DNA from: Nocardioides carbamazepini
Lineage (GTDB): Bacteria > Actinomycetota > Actinomycetes > Propionibacteriales > Nocardioidaceae
DNA length: 64,000 nt
NCBI RefSeq assembly: GCF_024614185.1
Contig: NZ_JAHTLF010000013.1
Coordinates: 426,870 to 490,869 of the forward strand
Direction of reading: 5' to 3'
Shown here: in pieces, positions 12,083-20,684 of the stretch
Layout: each line of letters begins with the position of its first letter
Numbering within the stretch: the stretch's first letter is position 1
Position numbers and translations under genes: made by a program
Notes under the pieces: generated by a model
What the model was told of the DNA's origin: nothing
The model's database searches: none
What the model saw: the letters and a program-made list of their open reading frames with translations, nothing else

Positions 12083-13192
12083 TCACGCTGAGCCCGTAGG
12101 CCGCACCGCCCGAACCCGGCGGAGCACGCCGCGACGGATCCGGGTCGTCACGGGGACGTCGACATGCTGGAGCCGCCGGGCCAGCTCCTTGTTCCTCTTG
12201 CGCAGCCGCCGCATCCGCGCCTGCAACTCTTGGACCTGGGCGCGGAGCTCGTGCTCGGCGTCCAGCCAGTCCGGCAGGTCGGATGCGAGTTCCGGCTCAC
12301 CGTCGAGGGCCGGGCCGCCGGCCTGACCGCGGCGCGCGCGGCGCAGGACCGCGTGGAACTCAACGCTCCGGGGCACCTCGTCCACTCTCTCGACGTACCA
12401 CTCGGTCAGCCCGAGCTCCCGCCACTCCTTGACCTGCTCGAGAAAGGACTGCGGCGTGAACGTCCAGACGTGACAATCGACGTACTCGCCCGAGCGAGCA
12501 CGCTCAAGGTTCGCCATCGTCGTCGGAAGGTCGTGCATCCGGGCTTCACGCCCCGGGGGGCGCTCGCCGCGCCAGAGCGCGCCGACTTGGACGTTGACGG
12601 CGGTCCGGAAGAAGTCGTAGACCGCCCGGCTGCCGGGGCGGGTCGCCTCCTGCTCGTGCGCCTCCAGTGCCTGCCCGGTGGTCGTGGGCGGCCGGTGCCG
12701 GTCGAAGCAGTAGCGCCGGTCCGGCACGGCGAGGAGGAGGCGCGCGTCGTCGCGGGTGACCTCAGCGATCTGCTGCAGCCAGCCGATCACGTCGGGGACG
12801 TGCTCGATCACGTGCGAGGCGATCACCCAGTCGAACGGCGCACCCGCCGCGGTCGCCTCGGGCAGCGTCCGGAACCGGCCGCCTGCATAGAGTGGGAAAT
12901 CGATCTCGGGGATGAGATCGAGGATGACGTTGACGTCCGCGTCGTAGTGCTCACGGGTGCCGACCGTGTCGAAGACGTCGACATAGCTCACGTCATGCAG
13001 CTCCGCGTCGGCGATCCCTGCATCCAGCGGCCCTATCTCCAGCCCGTGCCCGCGCGAGAAGTCGTGGTAAGTGAGGAAGTGGGCGCGGCGGTCGGCCATC
13101 GCGGCGCGCTGCGCCTCAGCCCCCATCTCGCGCTTCGTCTCGCGCTTCGTCTCGCGCTTCGTCTCCCGCCGCGGCCGGCTCTCGATAGACAT
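12083..13192 (-). CDS. class I SAM-dependent methyltransferase with C-terminal coiled coil
   Basis: A 369 aa protein. The N-terminus has a charged ETKR repeat, then a Methyltransf_11-like domain (about residues 30-220) with GHGLEIGPLDAG as the SAM loop and FDWVIASHVIEHVPDV as the post-motif region. After residue ~300 a Leu/Arg-rich coiled coil follows. Coiled coils of this kind are common in polysaccharide-modifying enzymes, so sugar O-methylation is the likely role. The start at 13192 is chosen as MSIESRPRR. A start further in, at the Met before ADRRAHFLTYHDF, is possible because the repeat section has no conserved content. Confidence 0.72.
   Translation of the reverse strand: MSIESRPRRETKRETKRETKREMGAEAQRAAMADRRAHFLTYHDFSRGHGLEIGPLDAGIADAELHDVSYVDVFDTVGTREHYDADVNVILDLIPEIDFPLYAGGRFRTLPEATAAGAPFDWVIASHVIEHVPDVIGWLQQIAEVTRDDARLLLAVPDRRYCFDRHRPPTTTGQALEAHEQEATRPGSRAVYDFFRTAVNVQVGALWRGERPPGREARMHDLPTTMANLERARSGEYVDCHVWTFTPQSFLEQVKEWRELGLTEWYVERVDEVPRSVEFHAVLRRARRGQAGGPALDGEPELASDLPDWLDAEHELRAQVQELQARMRRLRKRNKELARRLQHVDVPVTTRIRRGVLRRVRAVRPTGSA
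13127..13162 (-). repeat. Three 12-bp tandem repeats encoding ETKR near methyltransferase N-terminus
   Basis: CTCGCGCTTCGT occurs three times in a row (13127, 13139 and 13151), followed by a degenerate fourth copy. It encodes a charged (ETKR)n stretch at about residues 10-22. Such a short repeat could expand or contract without frameshift. Confidence 0.85.
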
Positions 13193-13288
13193 GCCGCGAG
13201 GATAGGTCAGGCGGGCAGGCACGTGACGGGGCGTACGGCCACCGGTCGGGCCGTCGCTCGCCGACGTCGGGATGAGGCCGCGCGCCTG

Positions 13289-13294
13289 TACACT
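13289..13294 (+). promoter_or_regulatory. Putative -10 box (TACACT), leaderless start for GT2 gene
   Basis: TACACT lies eight bases before the ATG at 13303. No Shine-Dalgarno sequence is present in the short interval (CCGGGCCC). This fits a leaderless or nearly leaderless transcript for the first glycosyltransferase of the plus-strand run. Confidence 0.45.
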
Positions 13295-13302
13295 CCGGGC
13301 CC

Positions 13303-14319
13303 ATGCCAGAGTTCGTCGGCGGGGAGCGCCTCGACACCGATATCCAGGCCGTCGACATCCCCACCCGCGACCTCCGGATCGCGGCCATCGTCCCGTGTCA
13401 CAACGAGGCGATCGCCATCGAGCAGGTCGTCATGGACCTGCGCACGGCCGTCCCGGGCATCGGCGTCTACGTCTACGACAACAACAGCACGGACGGCACC
13501 GACGAGATTGCGCGCGCCGCGGGCGCGATCGTCCGCTACGAGCACGCCAAGGGCAAAGGCAACGTCGTCCGCCGGGCATTCGCCGACGTCGAGGCCGACG
13601 TGTACCTGATGATCGACGGCGACGGGACCTACGACGCCAGCGCCGCCCCTGATCTCATCGCGACGTTGATGGGCGGCCCCTACGACCATGTGCTCGGCGT
13701 CCGCCAGCAGATCAGCGAAAGTGCCTACCGTCCTGGTCACGAGACGGGGAACCGCCTCTTCAACCTCGTCGTCGGGAGAATATTCGCCGTCGAGGTCAGC
13801 GACATGCTCAGCGGCTACCGCGTCTTCAGCCGGCGGTTCGTCAAGTCGTTCCCTGCCGTGTCCCGGGAGTTCGAGACGGAGACGGAGCTGACCATCCACG
13901 CCGCGACGCTGCGGGTCCCGCAGACCGAAGTGGCCGTCGGCTTCACCGATCGTCCCGAGGGCGGCGAGAGCAAGCTGCGGACCTACCACGACGGCTTCAA
14001 GATCCTGCGCCTGATCCTCCACCTCACGCGATACGAGCGTCCCGTGCTGTTCCACAGCCTGATCGCCGGCGCGCTGGCTCTCCTGGGCATCGGGCTGGGC
14101 ATCCCCATCGTCCTCGAGTTCCTGCGCACCCAGACCGTGCCCCGGTTCCCGACCGCGATCCTCGCCTCGGCGATCGAGATCCTCGCCTTCATGACGTTCT
14201 TCCTCGGTCAGACCCTCGGTGCGCTCAAACGCACCAAGGACGAGAACATGCGTCTGGTCTACCTGTCGATGCCACCTCCGAACGCCGTCGGGGCTGCCTC
14301 GACGCCGAACGCGCGGTGA
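13303..14319 (+). CDS. glycosyltransferase family 2, DPM/GtrB-like, membrane-anchored
   Basis: A 338 aa protein with a GT-A domain at residues ~25-240: AAIVPCHNEA, YVYDNNSTDGT and the DXD-type MIDGDGTYD. It ends with two predicted transmembrane helices (about 255-275 and 290-315), as in GtrB and dolichol-phosphate mannose synthases. It probably loads a sugar onto a polyprenyl-phosphate lipid on the inner face of the membrane for use by GT-C enzymes. The following membrane protein gene overlaps its stop by 4 bases, which suggests a functional pair. Confidence 0.82.
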   Translation: MPEFVGGERLDTDIQAVDIPTRDLRIAAIVPCHNEAIAIEQVVMDLRTAVPGIGVYVYDNNSTDGTDEIARAAGAIVRYEHAKGKGNVVRRAFADVEADVYLMIDGDGTYDASAAPDLIATLMGGPYDHVLGVRQQISESAYRPGHETGNRLFNLVVGRIFAVEVSDMLSGYRVFSRRFVKSFPAVSREFETETELTIHAATLRVPQTEVAVGFTDRPEGGESKLRTYHDGFKILRLILHLTRYERPVLFHSLIAGALALLGIGLGIPIVLEFLRTQTVPRFPTAILASAIEILAFMTFFLGQTLGALKRTKDENMRLVYLSMPPPNAVGAASTPNAR

Positions 14320-16274
14320 CCTCGCCCCAGGACCGGAGGCGTCGACTCCAGGCGCTCCTACCGGTCCTGGTCCCTGTGGCCGCGTTCGTCCTGCTCTGCC
14401 TCCTGGGGACCACCACCTCGAGCCTCGGCGCCTTCCGGGTCGACGCCGAGCGGCCAGCCGACGGCACCATCGGCCAGCCGCAGTCCGTTCGCGCCGACGA
14501 GTTCATGACCGAGACGACGATCAACCTCGGGTGGATCACCGCCGGTGGGCGGGGCATCGACAACCCGCTGAGCGTCGAGCCGAACTTCTTGACCCAACTG
14601 CCCAGCGGGCCGGTCTCGGCCATCGTCTTCTTCGACGGTACCGTCGCGATGCTCGGTCCCTGGCTCCCCGACGACATGCTCTTCGCCGGGCGCTGGTGGC
14701 TCCCCGCACTCCTGCTCGCTCTAGGACTTCCCGCGTGGTTCCGGCAGCTGACCGGCTCGCGACGCTGGGGCGTCCTCGCCACGGTCCTGATCTTCTTCTC
14801 CCCGGCGAACGCCTGGTGGTCGGGCCGGCCGATCAACACCCTCGGGTTCATGTTCGCGGGAGCGGCTCTGCTGCTCGGCGGGTGGCGCGATCTCGAGCAC
14901 GGCCGTCGCGCGCGGGGATTCGGCCAGCTGGTACTGGCGGCGATCCTCATCGCCCGGTTCCCGTCGTACTATCAGCCGTTCGCGATCGTGCTCGGCTTCC
15001 CGGTGCTGATCGCCACGGTGGTCTTCATGCTCCGGCAAGGTGGCCCCCTGCGGACCAAGCTCGTGGCGATCGGTGTCACGGGGGTTCTGTCCGGCGCCCT
15101 GACGGCACTGACGATGCTGGAGAACCTCACCGCCCTGCGCAGCACCCTCGGCACCGTCTATCCGGGTCAGCGGGTCTCAACCGGTGAGGCGCAGACCTTC
15201 GGCAAGGTCTTCGGTGCACCAGTGCTCGGCTTCCTCGAGAAGGTCCAGGGGACTGCCGTCGACACCAACGCGACAGAGGCGAGCTCCTCCTTCGTGGTCC
15301 TCTTCCTCGTCGCGGTCCTGGTCTGGCTCGGGACCCGACGCCGCCGACCGGGCGCGTCGGTCGAGCCGTCCACACCCAGCGAGGCGCCCGGCGTCCGCGC
15401 CGCCTGGCTGGTCTGGATGGTCGCCACGCTCGTGTGGCTGTCGTGGTGCAGCATCGACTTCGGCTCCGTCGGCGAGCACCTCCCCCTGCTCAACCTGGTG
15501 CCCGCGATCCGCGCGGCCAATGTCAGTGGATTCCTGGCAATCGTCGCCTTCTGTCTCCTCATGTCGCAGGTGCGCGAGGGCGGCCGGTGGCTGGCGCTCT
15601 CCGCGGGGGGTGGGGCGGGCGTGGTGACCGCACTCGCCGGCTGGTCGTGGCATGACAACGGTCTCCCCGACCTGAGGCCGTGGATGATCTGGATCAGCGC
15701 GGTGGTGACCGCCCTCGTCATCTTCGTGGTCGTACGGTGGCCCCGGCACCCGGCGGCGATGTCCGCCCTCGGTCTCGCCGCCGTCCTCGTGGGTGTCTTC
15801 GTCAACCCGATCCAGATCGGGCTCGGCGACCTTCGCGGCAGCCGCGCGGCGACGGTGATGATCGACGCCGGACGAGACGCGCGCGCCGACGACGAGCTCT
15901 GGGCGAGCGACACGCCCAGCTTCGACGCGCTCATGTTCGCCACGGCCACGCCGGCGTTGTCTGCCCGCCAGCAGCTCGGGCCGAACGACGCGGCCTGGCG
16001 GGTGCTCGACCCCGGCGGGGCGCACGAGGACACGTGGAACCGCGGCGGCACCTATGTCCGCTTCGTCTGGACGGACGCCCCGAGCATCTCCTGGCAGAAC
16101 CCGACCATCGACCAGATCATCATGAGCGGCTCTCCGTGCGCGGTGGCCGACCTGGAGCCGCGGCTGCGTCATGTCGCGTCGTCCATCCCGCTCGATGCGG
16201 CGTGTCTCGAGCTCGACCGGGAGGTCCAGTGGGACGGTCTCCGTTACTGGCTCTACACCGTCGATGACCAGTGA
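14316..16274 (+). CDS. large polytopic membrane protein, possible GT-C glycosyltransferase
   Basis: A 652 aa protein with about 12 hydrophobic segments and a C-terminal soluble part (about 520-652). After the first helix it has PQSVRADEFMTETT, which recalls the R-S-D-E-W segment of bacterial GT-C-like membrane proteins. The large loop following helix 1 fits that fold. The GTG start overlaps the preceding GT2 stop (GTGA). Its likely role is transfer of a lipid-linked sugar to the glycan outside the membrane. The family is not firmly identified, and a Wzy-type polymerase is an alternative. Confidence 0.55.
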   Translation: MTSPQDRRRRLQALLPVLVPVAAFVLLCLLGTTTSSLGAFRVDAERPADGTIGQPQSVRADEFMTETTINLGWITAGGRGIDNPLSVEPNFLTQLPSGPVSAIVFFDGTVAMLGPWLPDDMLFAGRWWLPALLLALGLPAWFRQLTGSRRWGVLATVLIFFSPANAWWSGRPINTLGFMFAGAALLLGGWRDLEHGRRARGFGQLVLAAILIARFPSYYQPFAIVLGFPVLIATVVFMLRQGGPLRTKLVAIGVTGVLSGALTALTMLENLTALRSTLGTVYPGQRVSTGEAQTFGKVFGAPVLGFLEKVQGTAVDTNATEASSSFVVLFLVAVLVWLGTRRRRPGASVEPSTPSEAPGVRAAWLVWMVATLVWLSWCSIDFGSVGEHLPLLNLVPAIRAANVSGFLAIVAFCLLMSQVREGGRWLALSAGGGAGVVTALAGWSWHDNGLPDLRPWMIWISAVVTALVIFVVVRWPRHPAAMSALGLAAVLVGVFVNPIQIGLGDLRGSRAATVMIDAGRDARADDELWASDTPSFDALMFATATPALSARQQLGPNDAAWRVLDPGGAHEDTWNRGGTYVRFVWTDAPSISWQNPTIDQIIMSGSPCAVADLEPRLRHVASSIPLDAACLELDREVQWDGLRYWLYTVDDQ

Positions 16275-16277
16275 AGG

Positions 16278-16306
16278 CACCGGCGCGCATACCGCTGTTG
16301 CCGGTG
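16278..16306 (+). terminator. Hairpin after the 14316-16274 membrane protein gene
   Basis: A 7-base-pair stem CACCGGC/GCCGGTG with a 15-base loop begins 3 bases past the stop codon. There is no T-run. It may be a weak terminator, and TAACAT at 16315-16320 could be a -10 box restarting transcription for the next gene. Confidence 0.35.
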
Positions 16307-16359
16307 TGACGCGATAACATCCCGGCGCGCCACGCCACAACCACGGAGGATCGAGACAG

Positions 16360-17577
16360 ATGAGCACCCAGCACGAGCACGCCGACAGAAGCAGGTACGA
16401 CGTCGTCGTCGTCGGCGGGTGTGGGCACGTGGGCCTGCCACTGGCGATCGGCTTCGCCGACCGTGGTCTGGATGTCGGGATCTTCGACGTCAACGCGGAG
16501 GCTGTCAAGATCGTCGAGAGCGGCGCCCTCCCCTTCCAGGAGAACGGCGCCGAGGAGGTGCTGCAGCGCATTCTGGAGGCCGGTCGCCTCACGGTGACCA
16601 CCGACGCGAGCATCATCTCCGAGGCGGATGCCGTCGTCGTGGTGATCGGTACGCCGGTCGACGAGCACCTCAACCCCAACCCGCATGCCGTGACCAAGGC
16701 GCTGGCGGAGACGACCCACCACTTCCGCGACGGCCAACTGCTCGTGCTCCGCAGCACCGTCTATCCGGGCGTGACGCAAGGTGTGGAGCGCATGTTCGCG
16801 CAGCACGGCGTCCAGCTCGACGTCGCGTTCTGCCCCGAGCGAATCGCTGAGGGCAAGGCCATGGAGGAACTCTTCACGCTCCCCCAGATCGTGTCCGGCC
16901 GCACCCAGGAGATCCGCGACCGCGCCGCGCTGCTGTTCGGCCACCTGACCGACAGCATCGTGGAACTCGAGCCGGAGGAGGCCGAGCTCGCCAAGCTCTT
17001 CACCAACACCTGGCGCTACATCAAGTTCGCAGCGGCCAATCAGTTCTACATGATGGCCAACGACCATGGTCTGGACTTCGACCGGATCCGCAAGGCCCTG
17101 GCACGCGACTACCCGCGCGCGGCCGACATGCCGGGTGCCGGCCTCGCCGCTGGCCCCTGCCTGTTCAAGGACACCATGCAGCTGGCCGCCTTCACCGACA
17201 ACTCATTCGTCCTCGGGCACTCGGCGATGCTTGTCAACGAGGGCCTGCCGCTCTACCTGGTGTCCCACCTGGAGAAGAAGCACGACCTCTCCGAGCTGAC
17301 GGTGGGCATCCTCGGTATGGCGTTCAAGGGCGAGAGCGACGACATCCGGTCCAGCCTGTCCTACAAGCTCAAGCGGATCCTCGAGTTCCGAGCGAAGGGC
17401 GTGCTGACCACCGACCCGTACGTCACCGTCGACGACAGCCTGGTCCCGCTCGAGCGGGTTCTCGCGGAGTGCGACGTCCTGATCCTCGCCGCGCCCCACA
17501 AGACGTACGCCGACCTGGTCACCGACAAGCCGGTCGTCGACGTCTGGAACTTCCTCGGCAACGGGAGCACCGTGTGA
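16360..17577 (+). CDS. UDP-glucose/UDP-ManNAc dehydrogenase family protein
   Basis: A 405 aa NAD-dependent enzyme oxidising a nucleotide sugar to its uronic acid. The N-terminal Rossmann motif is VVVGGCGHVGLPLA. VIGTPVDEHLNPNP follows, the central domain has LAKLFTNTWRYIKFA, and the catalytic cysteine lies in GPCLFKDTMQLAAF (about residue 266). The C-terminal domain has GMAFKGESDDIRSS. It groups with WecC/WbpA-like enzymes more than with UDP-glucose dehydrogenases, but the exact substrate is uncertain. The GGAGG motif lies 10 bases before the ATG. Its stop overlaps the next gene. Confidence 0.85.
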   Translation: MSTQHEHADRSRYDVVVVGGCGHVGLPLAIGFADRGLDVGIFDVNAEAVKIVESGALPFQENGAEEVLQRILEAGRLTVTTDASIISEADAVVVVIGTPVDEHLNPNPHAVTKALAETTHHFRDGQLLVLRSTVYPGVTQGVERMFAQHGVQLDVAFCPERIAEGKAMEELFTLPQIVSGRTQEIRDRAALLFGHLTDSIVELEPEEAELAKLFTNTWRYIKFAAANQFYMMANDHGLDFDRIRKALARDYPRAADMPGAGLAAGPCLFKDTMQLAAFTDNSFVLGHSAMLVNEGLPLYLVSHLEKKHDLSELTVGILGMAFKGESDDIRSSLSYKLKRILEFRAKGVLTTDPYVTVDDSLVPLERVLAECDVLILAAPHKTYADLVTDKPVVDVWNFLGNGSTV

Positions 17578-18332
17578 GCCTCGCTGTCTCGGTCGTCATC
17601 CCCGCCTACAACGAGGGCGAGGGCATCCTGCCGGTCCTCGAGCGCATCGTCGACTCGGTCGAATCGGACTTCGAGGTGCTCGTGGTCGTCGACTTCGACG
17701 AGGACACCACCGTTCCCGTGGTCGAGGCCTTCGCGCAGGCCCACCCCCAGGTCCGCACGGTCGTCAGCACCTACGGCCGAGGACCGGCGCACGCCATCCG
17801 GTTCGGCATCGACCAGGTGACGAACCCCGTCGTCGTGGTCACGATGGCCGACGGCAGCGACGACCCGCGCCAGATCGACACACTGGCACGCCTGGTCCAC
17901 CGCGGTGTCGTGGTGGCGGCCGCCTCCCGCTACAGCCCCGGTGGGCAGCAGGTCGGCGGCCCGCTCCTCAAGGGCACCCTGTCTCGGCTGGCCGGCATGT
18001 CCCTGGGCATGCTCGGCCGAGTCGGGACCCGGGACGCCACCAACAGCTTCAAGGCCTACTCGACCGAGTTCGTCCAGGAGGTCGGGATCCACAGCCGCAG
18101 CGGCTTCGAGATCGGGCTCGAGCTCACCGCCAAAGCTCGTCGGCTGCGCCGCCCTGTCGCCGAGATCCCCACCATCTGGTTGGACCGCGACCTCGGGGAG
18201 TCCAACTTCCAGATGCAGGCCTGGATCCCCAAGTACCTGCGTTGGTATCGCTTCGCGTTCGGTCCGCAGCTGTCGCCGGCCGAGCTGGAAGTCAACGCCC
18301 GGCGCATCGCCGCGCTCAACGAGAAGCCCTAG
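17574..18332 (+). CDS. glycosyltransferase family 2, dolichol-phosphate mannosyltransferase-like
   Basis: A 252 aa single-domain GT-A protein without transmembrane helices. SVVIPAYNEGEGILPVLERI is at residues ~6-25 and VTMADGSDDPRQI, the DPM1-type metal-binding motif, is near residue 85. The start is GTG at 17574, overlapping the dehydrogenase stop (GTGA). A longer in-frame open stretch upstream is an artefact. It is a likely donor of polyprenyl-P-sugar for the membrane proteins of this cluster. Confidence 0.82.
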   Translation: MSLAVSVVIPAYNEGEGILPVLERIVDSVESDFEVLVVVDFDEDTTVPVVEAFAQAHPQVRTVVSTYGRGPAHAIRFGIDQVTNPVVVVTMADGSDDPRQIDTLARLVHRGVVVAAASRYSPGGQQVGGPLLKGTLSRLAGMSLGMLGRVGTRDATNSFKAYSTEFVQEVGIHSRSGFEIGLELTAKARRLRRPVAEIPTIWLDRDLGESNFQMQAWIPKYLRWYRFAFGPQLSPAELEVNARRIAALNEKP

Positions 18333-18360
18333 CAAGTCCCAAAAGAGATCGGAAACACCC

Positions 18361-19392
18361 ATGTCTGGCAACGAGAAGGTCCTCGTCTCCGGTTCCGCCG
18401 GCTTCATCGGCGGCTATGTCGTCGAGGAACTGCTCAACCGCGGCTACACCGTGGTCGGCATCGACAACTACTCGAAGTACGGCAAGGTCGAGAAGTCCTA
18501 CGACAACCACCCGAACTACCACTTCTATGAGGACGACGCCCGCAACGTCGATGTGATGACGAAGCTGCTCGCCGACTGCGATCACTTCATCGCTGGTGCC
18601 GCGCTCATCGGCGGCATCTCGTACTTCCACGCTTACGCCTACGACCTGTTGGCGCAGAACGAGCGGATCATGGCCGCGAGCTGCGACGCCGCCATCGAGG
18701 CGTTCAAGCACGGCAAGCTCAAGAAGGTCACCTACATGTCGAGCTCGATGGTCTTCGAGTCGACCGAGCACTGGCCGTCCAAGGAGGGCGACGAACGCAA
18801 GATCCCGCCGCCGCTGTCGTCGTACGGCTTCCAGAAGCTGGCGGTGGAGTACTTCGCGAAGGCGGCCTGGGACCAGTACGGCCTGCCCTACACGATCGTG
18901 CGCCCGTTCAACTGTGTCGGCATCGGCGAGGGCCGCGCCCTCGGTGACGTCGAGGTCGACTCGGGCAACGTCAAGCTCGCTATGAGCCACGTCGTCCCGG
19001 ACATCGTGCAGAAGATCGTCAAGGGGCAGGACCCGCTGCACATCCTGGGCGAGGGCAACCAGATCCGCCACTACACCTACGGCGGCGACCTGGCCAAGGG
19101 CATCGTCGAGTGCATGAGCCAGGACGCGGCCCACAACAACGACTTCAACATCTCGACGCCTCAGTCGACCAGCGTGCGTGAGCTGGCCGAGGTCATCTGG
19201 CGCAAGATCAAGGGCGACGCCCCGCTGACGATCGTGAGCGACCCGGCCTACGAGTACGACGTCCAGAAGCGCGTCCCCGACGTGCAGAAGGCCAAGGACG
19301 TGCTGGGCTTCGAGTGCGCCACCAGCCTCGACACGATGCTCGATGAGGTCATCCCGTGGGTGGCGCAGGCCGTCGCCGACGGACGTCTGTAG
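18361..19392 (+). CDS. NAD-dependent epimerase/dehydratase (extended SDR)
   Basis: A 343 aa nucleotide-sugar epimerase-type enzyme. The Rossmann motif GSAGFIGGYVVEELL is at the N-terminus, the catalytic serine lies in MSSSMVFEST, and the YxxxK pair is in SSYGFQKLAVEYF (about residues 157-169). PFNCVGIGEGRALGD and the C-terminal HYTYGGDLAKGIVECM are typical. The ATG at 18361 is preceded by a weak GGAAA. Together with the upstream dehydrogenase it may convert a UDP-hexuronate or UDP-HexNAc, but the substrate cannot be fixed. Confidence 0.85.
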   Translation: MSGNEKVLVSGSAGFIGGYVVEELLNRGYTVVGIDNYSKYGKVEKSYDNHPNYHFYEDDARNVDVMTKLLADCDHFIAGAALIGGISYFHAYAYDLLAQNERIMAASCDAAIEAFKHGKLKKVTYMSSSMVFESTEHWPSKEGDERKIPPPLSSYGFQKLAVEYFAKAAWDQYGLPYTIVRPFNCVGIGEGRALGDVEVDSGNVKLAMSHVVPDIVQKIVKGQDPLHILGEGNQIRHYTYGGDLAKGIVECMSQDAAHNNDFNISTPQSTSVRELAEVIWRKIKGDAPLTIVSDPAYEYDVQKRVPDVQKAKDVLGFECATSLDTMLDEVIPWVAQAVADGRL

Positions 19393-20684
19393 TGACGTCG
19401 ACCCCGGACTCCCCCGTGGAGACGGGGTGGTGGGACCGGTGGGAGGACCGGGTCCGCGGGACCCTCTCCAGGGCCGGCCTGGCCCCCTTCACCATCGTGT
19501 TCTGCCTGATGGTGTGGGTGCTGCGCCGGCCCGGACAGCTCCTGCACCCCTACATCTGGTGCGAGGAGTCCTTCGTCCTGCGTTCGTGGCTCGATCACGG
19601 CTGGTCGGCCGCGTTCGAGCCGCTCCAGGGCTACTTCGCCTTCCCGAGCACCTTCCTGATCACCATCGCCGCGGAGATCTCGCCCGCAGGTATGCCTGTG
19701 ATCGAGTACGCGTTCGCGACGATCGTCTTCCTCGTCACGGTGGCGGCGCTCGTCATCCCCGACTCACGGTGGGGTGACCTGCGGATCCGTTCGCTGTTCG
19801 CGATCCTCCTGGTCCTGGTGCCGAGCGACCCCGAGGTCTTCGGCGTCCTGCTGTACAGCTTCTGGTGGGCGGGCCTGTGGCCGCTCGTCGTGCTGGGCTG
19901 GACCCGTCCGCTGTGGGCATTGCGCATCCCCCTCCTGGCCGTGGCCGCCCTCAGCTCGCCCGCCGGCTGCGCGATGGTGCTGATCTTCGCGCTGGCCTGG
20001 CTGCGCGAGCGCGGCCGCGTGCTGTTGGTCAGCGCCGCGGTCCTCGGCGTCGGTGCCGTCGTTCAGGTCGTCGCGGTGGCCACGTCGGACCGCGGGAGCT
20101 CGCTCGCCGGTGGACTGACACTCGGCAACCTGACCGAGGGCACCATCCGCTCGGGCGGCTTCTACGTCAGCCGGTGGACAGCGAGCGGCATGTACGCCGA
20201 CCGCGCCTGGAGCCTGTTCGTGGGCCTCCTCTTCGCCGGGTTCGTCGCCTGGGCGACCTACACCCACGTCCGCGCCCGACGAGAGTGGTCGGCGGCCTAT
20301 CTGGCACTGGCCGCGGTGATCTTGGCGGCGATCTCGCAGGTACCGGCCCCCATGGCGAGCGAGCCGCTGCTCGCCGCGGGCCGCTACTACTTCCACCCCT
20401 ACACCCTCTTCGCCTGGCTGCTGGTCTACCTGTGGTCGCAGAGTCGTGTGGAGCCGCTGCGCCGCACCGCCATCGTCCTCGTGGCACTGTCCCTGATCAC
20501 GCTCGGCACCGGTTTCTCCCGTCCCGAGCTCCAGCGGTCGCAAACCCTCGACTGGCGCGCGGAACTCGAGTCCTGCGCCGCGTCGCCGGCGGAGAACGTC
20601 GATCTCCGCATCATGTACGACGGCTCGCCGACGGTGTGGGCACTTCAGGTCACCCCCGAGGAATGCCGGAGGATGCTCGGTTGA
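19392..20684 (+). CDS. polytopic membrane protein, unknown, polysaccharide cluster
   Basis: A 430 aa protein with about 9 hydrophobic segments. A conserved-looking loop after helix 1 carries HPYIWCEESFVLRSWLDHG, with acidic residues as in GT-C catalytic loops. A short C-terminal extracytoplasmic part has cysteines near residues 400 and 426. The GTG start shares one base with the epimerase TAG stop. The next gene overlaps by 4 bases. It could be a GT-C transferase or an O-antigen-polymerase-like protein. I do not recognise the family firmly. Confidence 0.5.
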   Translation: MTSTPDSPVETGWWDRWEDRVRGTLSRAGLAPFTIVFCLMVWVLRRPGQLLHPYIWCEESFVLRSWLDHGWSAAFEPLQGYFAFPSTFLITIAAEISPAGMPVIEYAFATIVFLVTVAALVIPDSRWGDLRIRSLFAILLVLVPSDPEVFGVLLYSFWWAGLWPLVVLGWTRPLWALRIPLLAVAALSSPAGCAMVLIFALAWLRERGRVLLVSAAVLGVGAVVQVVAVATSDRGSSLAGGLTLGNLTEGTIRSGGFYVSRWTASGMYADRAWSLFVGLLFAGFVAWATYTHVRARREWSAAYLALAAVILAAISQVPAPMASEPLLAAGRYYFHPYTLFAWLLVYLWSQSRVEPLRRTAIVLVALSLITLGTGFSRPELQRSQTLDWRAELESCAASPAENVDLRIMYDGSPTVWALQVTPEECRRMLG